This document shows positions 11,689 through 25,285 of a stretch of DNA of 64,000 nt, piece by piece. The translations under genes and the position numbers were made by a program. Under the pieces are notes generated by a model, which was given only the letters and a program-made list of their open reading frames with translations, was not told the origin of the DNA and ran no database searches. Source of the stretch: Sisyra terminalis (taxonomy: Eukaryota; Arthropoda; Insecta; Neuroptera; Sisyridae); NCBI GenBank assembly GCA_958496175.1, contig OY292280.1, positions 16,988,001 to 17,052,000 of the forward strand. Direction: 5' to 3'. The first letter of the stretch is position 1. Every line of letters starts with the position of its first letter.

Positions 11689-11752
11689 AATCCCAACCCC
11701 AACCCCAACTCCAGCCCCAACCCCAATTCCAACCCCAACCCCAACTCCGCTT
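11689..11752 (+). repeat. CCCAACC minisatellite
   Basis: Imperfect tandem repeat of CCCCAA units, about 64 bp. The minus strand reads GGGGTTGGGG repeatedly, with many G-runs and so strong G-quadruplex potential. The Gln/Pro and Trp/Gly runs in the open frames here are artefacts of the repeat. Confidence 0.85.
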
Positions 11753-13586
11753 GTCGACGATATGTCCTCGCGGTATCAAGACATTGATCCTTGCCGCTAA
11801 CTTTATCGCCTCGCACCTTGTTCCCGATGCGTTCCACTTGTAACTTTCCAATATTTTATCAGCTAAACGATTCCGTCCCTTTCGTTTCCATTTGGTAATC
11901 TAAATTCATCCCTTGGAAATCCCTAAACAAACCCTCAAACCCTTTCTCATTTTCACATATGAAGGAAATCCTATAGCTTAACGGTGGTTTCACAACATTT
12001 TATGCCATATTACTTATTCACTCGCTGACACCTTGAATATGTCGATGAAAATTTGCCTCGTATAAATTACTACAGGAATTATTTGTAGAACAAACCTTAA
12101 CGATGAATAATTTATTCATCAACCATACATTTATTTTTTTTAACTAAGAATTATTTGGATTAAAACGGCAATCCACCATTATACGCTGAGCATCAATCAA
12201 AGAGAATGACGTCATAATTGTAAAGGTGAATGCGTTAGAACAAGGCGAACTATACTTACCAGGCCGGAGTGTAGTGGTGGGGAATAGTTCATCGTAAGAG
12301 ATATGGCAATAAAAAATAAATTTGCAGTAGAAAAACTAGCATTTCTAGCAATTATACTTCTTTAGCAGCGATCAGAAGAAATAATCAGACTGAATTTTTA
12401 ATATAATGTGACGTCGTTTCTACAGTAGGAAGTTACAGTAAGGACTAAAGTGGGCATATACGTGGATCAAGTGTTAAAAATCGCTATGAATTTTCCGAAT
12501 TTGCGTCTAATTTGTTCCCGATGGAATTAAAAATGTCATCTCTTAAATAAATGTTGGACACGTAGAACGCGTTAACATTAATTTTGTATTTCATGAATAA
12601 TGTCATACAATTACGGAAAAGTCAAGCCGCACAATTACAAACAATTGTAAAATCATTTCACATTCGTGGTTTTTCATTTTCCAAGAGGGGGCGCAACGTT
12701 CGTTTAGTGAGGGGTGTTTCGTGGTGCCACGGTGGTTATTTCAGCCAAGTGAGGCTATTTCCCAGTACGCGATCTGCATTCAATTATTATTCGCGTAATG
12801 CATCAGAATATTAGTCGGAAAACACAATTTTCCTCCACGAACCAACCATTTACAATAAACGGAAAATGGAAAATCAAATGGAAAAGTCACAATACAAGAT
12901 GGAACAACCAGTTGTTGCGGTCAAAATCAAAATCGTTTCCCCAAATATTATTTCTAAATTTCACACAAAAATTATTTGGTACTATCATTATAAAGACATA
13001 CTATACATCAAATTACCAATTAAATGTAATAGTAGTACAAAAAGTTAGGTAATACAAACATTTTGTAAGACCAAATCTTTGAGTAAGCAAGACAAAACAG
13101 AACACATAATATTTTTTGTTCTGTTTTATCCAGTAACGATCAAAACTAGTGTCTTACCGAGATAATTCATCTCTAATTAAATTTCTTCCAACTACTGTTC
13201 AGTTAATCTCCAATTTTAATTGAATGAAAAAAAAAAATGAAAAAGCATTGCAATAAAGAACTTAAATTTGGTGTACAATCGTGACGACACAAGCAACGCC
13301 ATGACACATCCAAACGTTTTGGCGTGAATTTAAAATTAAAAAACTTAAATGTTAATTTTTCAAACTTAACCTATAATGTCAAAAGAAAAATAATAAATTT
13401 CGCAAATAACATACAATTCCCAAAATTATAAAATAGCTTTTGATAACTTGTAAATGTTAAAAAAATATGTTATTTTACAGATGATATTGTTTATATTCTC
13501 TATGAAGCATATTGTGGTTAAAATAATGTTACATATTTAGTTGTCGTTACTTATAAACATAAATTTAACAAAAGTTCAAAAAAATG

Positions 13587-13742
13587 TATTTTTGACTGAT
13601 TACCCTATTACGTACTTCGATTGCCAAGCAATCATTGTCAGTGACCATCAAGTATTGGATCAAGTGATGGCTCGTATATTGTGGACCACTAAGAAAGTTT
13701 GCTTAGCAATCGAAATACGTGCCTAGGCAATAAGTCAAAAAT
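13587..13742. mobile_element. Foldback element, TACGTA family
   Basis: Arms read TTTTTGAC at both outer ends, with hammerhead-like motifs at 13608-13645 (minus) and 13684-13726 (plus) around a short spacer. The sequence to the right (to about 13,870) ends CAAAGTTTGCGAAAAAGTCTA, also found after the 46,019 copy, so the element extends beyond the arms. The open frame 13541-13726 overlaps it by chance. Confidence 0.6.
13684..13726 (+). ncRNA. Hammerhead-like motif, TACGTA family
   Basis: CTAAGAA, extra A, stem GTTTGC/GCAATC, GAAATACGTGCC. Core partly lost. Confidence 0.25.
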
Positions 13743-16336
13743 AGCTTTTTTGAGCTTTTGTTTAAACTTTGGATAAAGTAAATTTTTATAAACAAAATAA
13801 TATAAATATATTGCATAGTGTAACTATTCAAAGTTTGCGAAAAAGTCTAATTTGATATTTTTACAGGTATATGACTAATGGAAAAGACGTTCCACAAAAA
13901 ATTAATAAGAATTTTTTTTTTTTAAAAATAGTTTATATTTTTTGTACTGTTTTTCCGAATTCATCGAAAAATCGATGAAAAAGGCGATCTTTGTCGACCT
14001 TTATATCGACTCTTTGGCAAGTTTTCCGATAATTTCCGTGCTACGTAGGAAAAATAGGTGAAAACCTTTTTTTTTTTTTGGTGGGATAAATTTTCCTATT
14101 TTATGTACAGTATATAAGAGTAAGTTACTATAGTGAAAGGGGTGAGGACTTGAAATTTTTTACTTCATCAGTGCAAATCCGCGATATAAAATGTCAATAC
14201 GGAAAAATAACCAGCCCTAATTTTCAACCCTTCCTAGAATGCAACTTGATTAACTTACGGTTCTTATCGTTTTTATAATATTCCTCGTTTTTTACGTCAT
14301 ATATAATTCTATATTTATATTTACCTTTTTCAAAAATTCATATCATTTAATAATTTTTCTCCCCAAAAAATTGAATTGTTAACAAAAATATTGAGTAAGG
14401 TTCAAATTGTTCCCTTTAAAAATATGTAAAATCTGTAATGGTATGTTTAAGGGTTGAGCATTGGTAGGGGTGGTGTGTACGTAAGGGCAATATTTCGAAG
14501 GGTGGTCGCGGGTAGTAATGCAACTGAATATAATGAGCATATTGCATCAGATGTATGCAATTGTCAGATTGTAAACCGCCGTCGTTGTTTCACAGAATAA
14601 TTATAATTCGAAACCAGACGAGGAAAATTATTACTAGCAGGAAAATTATAATTCCCTTTAAAAATCAAAATTGAACGAAAAAATTAAATTGTTCGGGATG
14701 AAGTTGAACGTTAATACCAAAAATGACGCATAGCTACGCTATTATTGTGTAAACGTTTCGTTTTTTATTTAAACTTTTTGATTTGTCTATAATTGAATAT
14801 ATATTTTTTTTTTTTTTAAATTTCAAATTAAATCTAGTAAATGACAGTTTTATTTTCAAATTTTTAAGGGATGGTTGTTAAGATGAGAGCAGTAAAGCTC
14901 AAATCATTTTTACATCCCTTGTGGAACATATGGTGCGCGATCAGAAAACTTTTCACTCTTGCCAGTCATTTTCCTAATGATATATTTTCACCCTTACATC
15001 CCTTTCGCAATAGTTCGAGAAAAGCGGCACGAGTGCATCTTTGCCCGACCAAGACGATCCAAGTCATGCAGGTCATGCTGGAATTATTTACGCGAATTAT
15101 GCGGTTAATATACATTCGCGTTTGGGCCAAATCGGGGGTTGAAATCCGCGACCATCTGCTACCCGGTGGAAAATTATGACGATCATCATCGGTGGTAACT
15201 TAATGTTTTCCACGATATTTACGAAAAGATGAAAAACGTGCGAGAATGGGGGAGTGAACACACAAACGTGATACGATTATTCACAAATTTCATTTCGACT
15301 ATTAAGGGTGGAATTTTGAATGAAAATTGATAAAAACTGCCCTTACATTTTAATTTGTGAGAATAAAACGGAAATGTGAATAGTGGAGAGTGGGAAAGAC
15401 AACGAGTGTCATCGAAAGGTAGGCAATCATTAGCGGGATTGACATCGGCAGAAATGTCAATTTGCCGTCAAAACAACCCCTATTGCCATCCCTTATGTTT
15501 ACGTGCACACAGCCATGGATAATATGTAACATCAATTTATACTATATCCCGCTTGCTTGCTCGTAAATATATATGGAGGAAAATATATTTAAGGGTGAGT
15601 GAGAGACCGGATCCACTCACCCCTTCACTCGTATGCAGGGGGTAGTTTAAGTAAGCTTGAAACATATCGCGTCGTTTAAACGCTTCAACGTATGAACGTG
15701 AAAATGTGGAAAACATCCCCTCGATTTCGATTTATTTTAAATTTTCTTCCTTGTTTTTCATTTCGTTTATCTGTGTTCCAACAATCCCTACATTTGTAAA
15801 TCGGTTTAACGGGAATCAGATAAATTGCGCCTCTGGTCAATTTTAAAGTTTTAAAAAGAAAATGGCCAAAAACTTCCCATATATCACCGGAACTTCTTTC
15901 AATGCAATTCCACTGTTAATTAAAGCCCTAAAGTTTACTATTTTTAAAGTAAAATAAAAAAACTTTTATATACCAATCCATCATCTCCTATTTGCCATTA
16001 ATTCTACACCACTTTGCACCTGAAGTAGTTTTATATTTCCTTTTTTTAACCCTTACATATTAACTATCCCTTAATATCCATAACTCCATATTTTCAATTC
16101 AAAAGCATAATCAGATTTGGAAAATTTTTTGGACGTAATGAAATATTAAATAAAACACATAGTTGTTTCAATTATCTATTTTTTCACAAACGAATTTCGA
16201 TGACTTTGAACAGTTTATACTGTTTAAAAATTTATAAAGTTCATTGAGGTCTAATTTTTGTAATATATATTACAAAAGTAAACTATCAACATAAGTTTGA
16301 AATAAAGCTAAAACCAATGTATTTTTGACGAAATTT

Positions 16337-16378
16337 TCAGATACGTATTTCGATTGGCAAGCAATCATCCTCAGTAGT
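16337..16378 (-). ncRNA. Hammerhead-like motif, TACGTA family (best core)
   Basis: CTGAGGA, one extra T, stem GATTG/CAATC with loop CTTGC, GAAATACGTATC. AUACGUAU would be a palindromic stem III and C the residue before cleavage. Unpaired locus; the sequence to its left (16,190-16,330) is the element's usual flank, including TTACAAAAGTAAACTATCA. Confidence 0.45.
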
Positions 16379-16418
16379 CATCCAGCAGTATTGCTTTACT
16401 AGTCATTAATAGTATCCG

Positions 16419-17093
16419 ACCAAATCTAGTTTTAACGGCTGAAACCGAAACCGAATTTCGGGGTTAGTTTCAGATTTGGCCGAAACCGAGACTTCCATAT
16501 AAGATCATGTTTTCGTAGAAAAAAAGTTTACCAAAATTAGTCAGTTTATACTTTTAAATTCTATAGGTATATATAAATCGGCCATCAGGATCTAGGTCCT
16601 ATTATCCGACTCCTATTATCCGAATCATTAACATAAGATATTATTATCATTTCTTATTTCAAATAAACTATTTATGCTGAAATTAGGAGTTGATTTGAAA
16701 GAAACGCACCTAATATTTTTTTTAAAAATTTACTACGAATAAGATTTAATAATAAAAAAAAGTTACTAAACAAAATTACTTTTTACCTAATATGTTTAGG
16801 TACCTACACAAAATAAAAAGTACTCTTTCTTATATCTTTAAAGCAAAATAATTTCTTCTAAACGTTGATCAGTGTTTTTCCAACTCAAAAAAAAAAACAT
16901 TAAAGATAATTTTAAACAAAACTTTAACGAACTGTTATTAATCAGTATTCAAAATTGAGAAATCAAATAATTAGTGAAAAACAATATTTTTATTATTTTT
17001 TATCTCACGAATTCCGTTTCGGTTTCGGACGTAGTTTCGGCTTGACGACAGCTGAAACTCATTTTTTGGCCGAAAGTTTCGAAAGTCGGACAC
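16419..17093 (+). mobile_element. GTCCGACCGAA-family repeat, copy 3
   Basis: Full length, about 675 bp, from TCCGACCAAATCTAG to AAAGTCGGAC. At about 16,749-16,765 it has the uninterrupted AATAAAAAAAAGTTACTAAA sequence that is broken by a MITE in copy 1. The open frame at 16955-17161 lies in its right end and is not a gene. Confidence 0.75.
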
Positions 17094-18616
17094 TAGTTAC
17101 TATGTTTCCGGGGCCCCTATTTCATCGGATTGGGACCGATAAGTTGGAAAAACTTCGGTAATAGGCTTACAGGATTTTCTTCGACAATTTCGGTTCTAAA
17201 ATTTGTTATCCTTAGTCTCCCATATCTCTATTAGCTAAGAGTGCCACATTTCTACAGAACGTGAAAAGGGGACATCCAGAATAACCTTTCTAAAAAAAAT
17301 AGGATTAATTTTTTATTAGGTTCTCATTTTCCGGCATGAAAATTTTGGCTCGAAAGAAAATTTAATTTTTTTTTGAAACCTCCAAAACATGTTTTGAGCA
17401 ATTTTTGAGTTGAAAATTATTTGATACTTAAGTGAATGGAAAATAATTTTTTTTTTTATTTTTTTTTTTGCAGTGTAAATACTTGGAAATACTTAAGCAC
17501 TTAAATCATCTATAAAGTAGCAGTGGAAGCCTTATAACTTTTTTTCTCGATTGTATATAGAAATACGAGCAGATTGTAGAAAAAAACGGCAATTCAAAGG
17601 GATAAATTCCACACATTTAAAATATTTCAAAAAACGTTTTCCTCTACGTTTTGATTATAATTTCACTTGATTGTACAAATTCGAGTTCGTTTCTAAATCA
17701 TTATGCCGCCGATTGTTGCAGCGTTTTTTCTTGACTTCTTTTTTTGCCGTTGAATGTGGACGATTAAGTTATTTAAGCGAACAATTCAACTGGAACAGCC
17801 GCAATGGTTTCTTTATATATATTTGGATTTGTGGTTTGTGCAGTGTCAAGAAGAAGACTTTTTTTGCGGATTTGGAACGTTGGCGGTATTTGGTCTGGAA
17901 TGGCCAAACTTGTCAGATGGGTGTTAGAAAATAACTTACCGACAACACGTATAAGATTTATCACTTCGTTTGCTTTCGATTTTTGGTGAAAAAAATTATT
18001 TGCGCCTCTCACAGGACCGGCTTCTTAAACAGACAAAGTTTCATAGAAATTACAAAATGATCCACATTTGGTCAACAAAAATTTTAACACAATTATTTGA
18101 TGCTATTATTTTAAACCGTATCAATTTCGACGAAATATCTGGTTTTTATAGTCAGTCAATTCGTATATTCCCGGAAAAATTAGGGAAATCCCTCAAATTT
18201 CAAACTTTGATCAAATATTTTTTAGAGAGATGACTTTAATCAAATGTGTACCTTGATTACAATGAAATTTGTTTCTTAAAATGAATTTTATAGTTATATC
18301 AGTCAATGCCCGTCAGCATAACATTATAAAACTTTTCCTAATTAATTTTAAGACCACTTAAAATTTAAAAGTTTTTCTGATGTTTTTACAAACTTTTTGA
18401 ATAATTTAAACAGTAGGTTGCATTTTTACAAGGTTGATAGAAAAGCTGATATGCATATAACAAAAAAGGGCAGTGGCAAAGATATGGGTTATGAGCAGAC
18501 ATGCTACGAAACGCTACGCTTCATTTGCATATTTTGTATCATTGATTTACGTTTCCACTTGATACAAGTTTCAGAGGACTAGGATGAAATAAATACTAAA
18601 AACTAGATGTTTACTC

Positions 18617-18655
18617 TCGACGTTTCGGCTGTTTATTAAGCCTTCCTCAGGCGTT
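18617..18655 (-). ncRNA. Hammerhead-like motif, solo copy
   Basis: CTGAGGA core, extra A, stem GGCT/AGCC, GAAACGTC with a GUC triplet. Stem I has only one pair. No inverted partner nearby. Confidence 0.4.
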
Positions 18656-18843
18656 CATAAATAGTCGCTTTAACTTTGTCAACAACAATCCTTGTCATGA
18701 TCCATTTTATAAATACGGAACAATTAATAAAAAATAATAATAAGAGCTTCCAGGATATATAAAATTCAATAAAAAATAGTTTCAAATGTTACTGTTAATA
18801 AACCTAACCACCTAGCATAGCTGAGATTAGATTTATTAAAATA

Positions 18844-19388
18844 GGGCTCCAATTTCAGTGCCGGAAAGAGTGGAACAAGTGTATGAAGTTTATCAAAATC
18901 ATTGATAAAATTTTGTTGGGAAAAAGTTTCAATCAAAAACTGGAAATTTTGCTTGTTGGTACGACGGTGTTTCTAAGAATGTATTCGGGAAGATATCTTT
19001 AAGCCTGATTTTTCCAGGACCACATTTCAATGCTTTCCAGCTACTTCTTTTCTTGGTTTTTGAAAATTTCATTTCTGATTCAATTTTCTAATAGGAAGAT
19101 TCTTATTGATGTTCCTTTTGCTTTTTATTTCTGTTGATAATTCGTAGATTTTTTTATCCAAATTTGATTAGTTGGGGAGCAGAGGTTGTACTGTATACGT
19201 TCAATGTATGGATCCGAAAATTCAAAAATTGGGGCTCCAATTTCAGTGCCAGAAAGAGTGGAACAAGTGTATGAAGCTTATCAAAATTATGGGTAAAATT
19301 TTGTTGGGAAAAGTTGCAAAGAAAAATTGGGGATTTTGCTTGTTGGTACGATGGTGTTTTTATGAATGTATTCGGGAAGATGTCTTTA
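18844..19388 (+). repeat. Pair of direct repeats, about 160 bp
   Basis: 18844-19002 and 19230-19388 share GGCTCCAATTTCAGTGCC, GAAAGAGTGGAACAAGTG and GAATGTATTCGGGAAGAT with small indels, 386 bp apart. Open frames on both strands span the second copy (19154-19483) but the first copy is not open in the same frames, so it is not read as coding. Confidence 0.75.
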
Positions 19389-20394
19389 GAATTTGCATAG
19401 AAAACGAGTTGAGGCATCGGTGTTTTTGTCCTGACTATATTTGCACCTTGAACAGATGGTAATTTATCATGAATGACAACCATACTTGTGTGTCAAGTAA
19501 AAACGCGCGCATTTACGTTCCTGGACAAAGCCCATCTAATGACAAAATCATTTGATCCGTCCATTGTTTCGCTCTGTTTTCCATTCATCTCGGTGTCCCC
19601 GGGTTATCCTTTCCCTCGAACCATCGAAATCGAAACTCAATCTTCCCTTGCCATCCTCCACCAACGTGAACCACTTGAAGACATTTTAAACTCAGAGACG
19701 GATTTACGTGATTTAGAATTCCGATTTGTCACAAATGTATTGAGAATTTGCCGTGAAATTTATTTCGGTGGGGTGGTGTTAATAATTAACGGAGTGTTCC
19801 AGAAAGTGGTCCAAACGGATGTCGACACGTCCATATAAATTCGGGTATAAAGTTGTCAGTAGCGGCGCCGCGCGTTCCTGGATGTCTATGTATGGATGTA
19901 GATAGTTGGTGTGGGCCACGTTGGGATGCTGATCGAGTAAATAAGGGTGAAGTGTTACGGGATAGTCACCAGTGTCACAGGTGATGTATGACCGGGGATT
20001 AACATCGCCGGCTTTAGTTTAACTAGCTGCTTTAGCGGCTTAACTACGACTTGCCACACACATTATTATACACCCGATTCGACTCACATCCCGCATTAAT
20101 TACCCAACTCTACAGTTATTTTGATATTTGCTAAAATAATGACTCTTTTAACTCAGACTAGACGCTACCCATTTCTAACACCAACCATTTAACATATTTC
20201 TTACAAATCAACCAAATCTCCCCATTCATCTACATATGCCTACTTAATTACTTTAACAAACTAATTTTCGATTTTGTCAAATTCCAATAACTTCTTTTCA
20301 CTGGAATCACCATTCCAATCTTAATCTATGGCCAACAAATATAGGCTCGTTCTGATGCAATGAGTCATCAAATAGCAATAACGGAGCGATCCAG

Positions 20395-20440
20395 TACCAC
20401 TAAGAAAGATTGCTTGGCAATCAAAATACGTATCTGGGTA
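20395..20440 (+). ncRNA. Hammerhead-like motif, TACGTA family
   Basis: CCA, CTAAGAA, extra A, stem GATTGC/GCAATC, then AAAATACGTATC and TGG. Stem I CCA/TGG pairs fully, but the G of GAAA is lost. Followed by the common flank containing TAGTTTACTTTTGTAAATTA. Confidence 0.35.
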
Positions 20441-22961
20441 ATACGTAATAAATTTATTTGTTTCAACTATGGTTCAAATTTATTTTTATAGTTTACTTTT
20501 GTAAATTATATCACAAAAATAAGACCACAATAATTTTCATGTGTTGTATAAAAAGATAAATAATTTTTCATAAAAGTTCTACGGAAATATTTTTCTTCTT
20601 TAGGGTAATTTTTTTCGAGGATATCACTTTCTTTATGCTATTTCGTTGTGTATAGCGGAGACGCTTAGGGTTGTTTTCGATTAGGGGTGGTGACATTTAT
20701 AACAATAGTAGACACTTATTATACGTGTCATTGTCAAATAAATATCTTCAATTCTATAAATATGATACGCCAATCCCAGTGGAAAGAAAAAACATCCCTT
20801 TTTGTTGGAGGTTCAATCCTGGAGATTATTACGATAATTAATATGAATCATAACAGGATTGCAAATTGAAAAAAATACTGCACAGAATAAATGGATGCAG
20901 CAAATCGTTGTGTCGTTTTAATTTGCACGGATGTTATCGATAAGGGTGCGAAGTGCGATGTTAGTGGAAGTCCAGGTTTTTCGTTTTGTAAGTCGGGAGG
21001 CGGAGTTTTAAGCCATCTATCAGAGCAGATTTGTGTCCGTTTTATCTCAATATCCCAAATGTAATAAGCGATGTCGACAGACGAATTATTTGAACACCTG
21101 AGTCCCGACTGTTCCCGTAGGAGTGCTTAGGGTGCGAGGCAAGCCGAAAACAATGCGCGGTGAGATCGGAGTGAAAAATTGGAAGAAAAGAAAATGTTTT
21201 TCACGAGGAAATTATTGATGATGGGGTTGAATTTTTAGGATTTTGTTTTTTTTTTTTTTTGTGTCGAGGAAATTATTTGAACCTTGTGAGTTCTAGGAGT
21301 TTTTCCCTGCGTTCCCAGCGATTTTCCAGGCTTCTGAGTTGCTGTAACTTGTGATGTGGCATCGAGTGAAACAAGTAGCGAAAAGCATATCACGCTTCAC
21401 TGGACGACAAAGGATCATCTCTTCCTGTCATAAGCGCTCGTATCCATCCCCCATCCTTGCCGCGCTCCCGGTCTCAGTTCCAGACGAAATCGAAAAAAGG
21501 ACGTTTTTGAAAAAGTCTTTAAAAAAAATCAAACTCCCCGGGAAAGTTGTAAATGAATCAGTGACATAACTAGCATAGCGGGTGAAAAGCGAAGCAGAAA
21601 TGACGCTGTTGCTACCACCATTGGAATTGCAGGATAACTGGATTTAGCTTTTCATTTTTCTGCTACGCTGCTCCGATCATGACATGAACGAACGCATAGC
21701 CAAGTGGAAAAAGTCACCCGACCCGACAAGAACTCATCATGCCCCATTCCCACCCCATTCCCACGGTGATAATATGAAAGTTTTAGTAAATAAATCGACC
21801 GTTTCACACCCCTAAATGAAAGCAATTGGATTTTTGCACCCGGATCAAACACCAAATTAAGCATCCATTTCGCAACGAATTTCAATTACCTTTGATTTTC
21901 TTGGCAGCCGCATTTTTAATATAATTTAAATCTAGTTTCTCGTTATTCTTTCCACCAGCCCCGACATGTGACAGGAAAAACTTTTCCTTTTTCCCAAAGA
22001 AAAATATTCCCACTCTAATCTCATCATATATTTATTTCCATGTGAAAAGTGATGTCCGTTGATCCTAGTTGACATTCAAATTTTCCCTGTGTGGTATTTT
22101 TTTTTTTCCCCACCCCAAACCACCCCCGTTTCGATGATTCACACACACATATCGGTGACGTACATGGAAAAATCTAATAAAGAGCAATGGGAAAGTTATC
22201 AAAGCGAATATATATCGAATATGAAGGGATGCGTTCCCGTTCAACCAAAACACATTCCTTATTGTCTCAAAGGAAAGCAATTTTCCCAAATAAAACTTAT
22301 TTCAACAATCGAAAAATTCCAGAAAATTACTTACAGCACCCAAAAACCAATTAATAAATTTGAAAACCAAGAATAAAATTAAAGGAAATTATTTCAATAA
22401 TACTTTTTTTATCAACAATGCTACATAACCAAGTTTATTCATGAGTCCCAACTTAATACGGTGTATGAGCTATTGGCCAGGGATTCACATTAGGAATATG
22501 AAAAAAATCGATTATTTCATCGATTTTACCAATCGATTTACTTAATCCCAAAAGTCGAATAATTATGAATCGATTTTTTCGTCCGTAACCCTTTCGAATA
22601 CAAACAGGCGCTCAAAATACGTATCTGAGGAACAAATTTAAGTTTACTTTTGTAAATTATAGTTAATAAATTAGATTACAGTAAAATTTATTAATTGCTT
22701 AAATGATATCAATATTTCGGTATGATTGACAATAATATATCTAAGTTACATGCGATCGACTTCGAAATTTGAGTTAAAGTGAAAACAAATTCATATTTAA
22801 AGGGTTATATGGATTTAATCGGGGAAAAATAGCCTATTTTATACAATTTTTTCCCCATAGAAAAAATTAAAAATTTTATTTATAATTTTTACTATCTCAA
22901 ATTATATATATTTATAATTGAACATTATAATTGAGAGAATATAAATAATTATAAACTATGG

Positions 22962-23130
22962 CCTACTGGAAGCCGAGTGTTCAAGATGGCCTCTCAAAAA
23001 TGATAGGTACTGGATTCGATCCTTGTATCGAGCAAATTTTCAATATTTCACGATTACGAATATTTATTAATCCTGGAATTGTTAAAGACCGTAGTAGTAA
23101 TAAAGCGACGGTAAATAACAATTAAAAAAT
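22962..23130 (+). mobile_element. tRNA-derived SINE, copy 4
   Basis: Diverged head (AGCCGAGTGTTCAAG) but an intact box B (GATTCGATCC) and the common tail GCGACGGTAAATAACAATTA. Confidence 0.8.
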
Positions 23131-24280
23131 ATTTCATGAAAAATATAAAAGTTTCATTGAGGTACGATTTTAATTGAAATATTTTTTTTCCCTACAAATT
23201 TTGTCCATCTTTTTTGTGGAATATTCTACAAAAATATGTATGATTTTCCATCAAGTGGAAAGTTGTGCCTATCTAATTATATACACTTACGTTTGTGGTA
23301 CAATTTTGACAAAGGTATCATCAGGAAAAAGTGGGTACTAGTAAATAGGGATTTGAATAAAATATAAGCCAGATTTTGTCCTTTCACCTTAAGTGTTGCC
23401 TATTAATTTCGTAGAATTAATTAAATCCCTAGTCCTAGTTTCCAGTGAGGTCCCCTTGTGTGTATAAATGGTAATTAGAATAAACACCGCAATTCCTTCA
23501 AGCATATAAATGCGTTTTATATTCCTTAAACACAATTCGTTTTCAACAGGATTTTTCCGACAGAAGAAAAATGTATTTATTAATGAAAATAATGTAAATT
23601 GTAGCCGTTTAGTTGAGGAAAACATTGGCGAAAAAAAAACCCTCCTATCTTTTATTGGCAATAAATTCTATTCCACAGACAAAATGAAAAATTCTATTAC
23701 AGCAAATCGGATTTAATTTATATTACAACTACTATTTTATCTCGTCATTGTCGATCGTTCCCGTTTTCCCGGTTTGCGTCTCCCGTGTTTCTTTTCTCTT
23801 TGAAATCGCTTGTAATTTAAATAGAAAAATCGTTTAATAATCAATGAAGCGGAAAGCAGAGGCAAATAAAAAGAAAATCTTGATCCAGATATGTTGGTAT
23901 CTTGGTTTATATCATAAAAATGGGAAAACGGGAACGATTTGACGTGTAAATTGGATAAGTTGCCTCTGATCGTTTCGTAAACATTTGTATCTCATCCCTG
24001 GAACAGTGAGCAGAGCCCTCGGGAGTGACAAACGTAATGGGAATATGTAACAGTAATGCAGGGGAGCGTTGTGACAACTGCCCTAGTTCACCACATTGCA
24101 AGGGTGTTGAGTGCATTCCAAACACATCCCTTTCAACTGCATCTTAAATACATCCCTTATAATCAATACAAATTTTAATACTCCTTTATTAATTCAAAAC
24201 TACAAAAAGCATCATTTAATTTCTTTCCACTTCATACTCTATTCAACCACCCTCCCTATTCTCACTATCCTTACAAAAAA

Positions 24281-24440
24281 TACCTACTGGTGGCCGAATG
24301 GTCAAGGTGGCCCCTCCAAAACTGGTTAATGTCCGATTCGAATCACGTATTGAGCCAATTTTTGATATTTTCTGATTTACAAATTTTTATTAACCCTAGA
24401 GTCACTAGTTATAAAGCATCAGTAAATATCCATAAAAAAA
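24281..24440 (+). mobile_element. tRNA-derived SINE, copy 5
   Basis: Head TGGCCGAATGGTCAAGG, box B-like GATTCGAATCA. The body is shortened around GAGTCACTAGTTATAAAGC. Confidence 0.8.
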
Positions 24441-25112
24441 CCTCAAAGCTTTTAATGCATCTATTATTTTAATGTTCCTAGCCTATAAGCACTAACGATG
24501 AAAGCTAAAGAAAAGAAAACCATACTGCTTTTTACAGATTTTCTCCATCCAAAGTGTTATTCTTTTCTCGTTCTTTTTGATTTGTTTCCAAACCCCTTCG
24601 AGGATATTAAAAATCTCGTGACTTTCCTCTCGTTTCGTTTTTCTATTGTTCTTACTTTTGTTTGTCTACCATTTTTGTTAATGACCTAATTTGCCCTTAA
24701 ATTCATGATTTTCCACAATCTACTAGTCAACTGTATTAAAGATATTAAAATTGAAGAGATCTTCTCTTTTAGTATTTCCAGTTTCTGGGGAAGTTTTTTT
24801 CTCCTCCTCGTCTTGGTAAGGATTCAAAAGAGGATCACAAGGGTTTTTGGGGGGTTCCTGTTGGGAAATTGAGTGATCACATTAATATCCAAGCGAAAAA
24901 TATCCTTAACCACGCAGTCAGTAGACTAAAACGCACTTTTATTACACAAAATATTTATCTACTATCCAGGATAGTAATTTTTGAACTCCATAATACAAAT
25001 TTTCCTGTTATTTTGAAACAATTGAAAATGGGCACCTGATATCTGATAGATTCGAAAAGATGTGGTACTTTAAACTTGGATCAAAAATAAATAAAAATAA
25101 AAAAACCGCGCG

Positions 25113-25285
25113 GCTATTGGTGGCCGAGTGGTCTAAATGACCGCCCCAAAACTGGTAGGTTTTGGGTTCGATCCTCATATCGAGTAAATTTTTGATATTT
25201 CTCGATTACGGATTTTTATTAATCCTAGAGTCGCTAAAGATCTTGGTAGACATAAAGCGACGGAAAATAACAATTAAAAAAAAGA
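25113..25285 (+). mobile_element. tRNA-derived SINE, copy 6
   Basis: Near-consensus: TGGCCGAGTGGTCTAAATGA head, GGTTCGATCC box B, GAGTCGCTAAAG and GCGACGGAAAATAACAATTA tail ending in A7. Confidence 0.85.

Noticed and set aside
11689..11752. Interstitial telomere repeat (GGGGTT is a ciliate telomere unit).
   Set aside because: Insect telomeres are typically TTAGG; this is a short imperfect minisatellite.
11625..11851. Gln/Pro-rich and Trp/Gly-rich proteins on either strand.
   Set aside because: Direct translations of the CCCCAA minisatellite.
12251..12275. ATACTTACC followed by AGGC and CCGGAGTG, resembling pieces of U1 snRNA.
   Set aside because: Only the splice-site-pairing nonamer and short scattered words match; the U1 stem-loops and Sm site are absent. 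The nonamer is simply the complement of a consensus splice donor.
19473..19838. 121-residue open frame, one of the longest in the large intron.
   Set aside because: No family resemblance, no splice or promoter context, and nothing like a domain in the translation.
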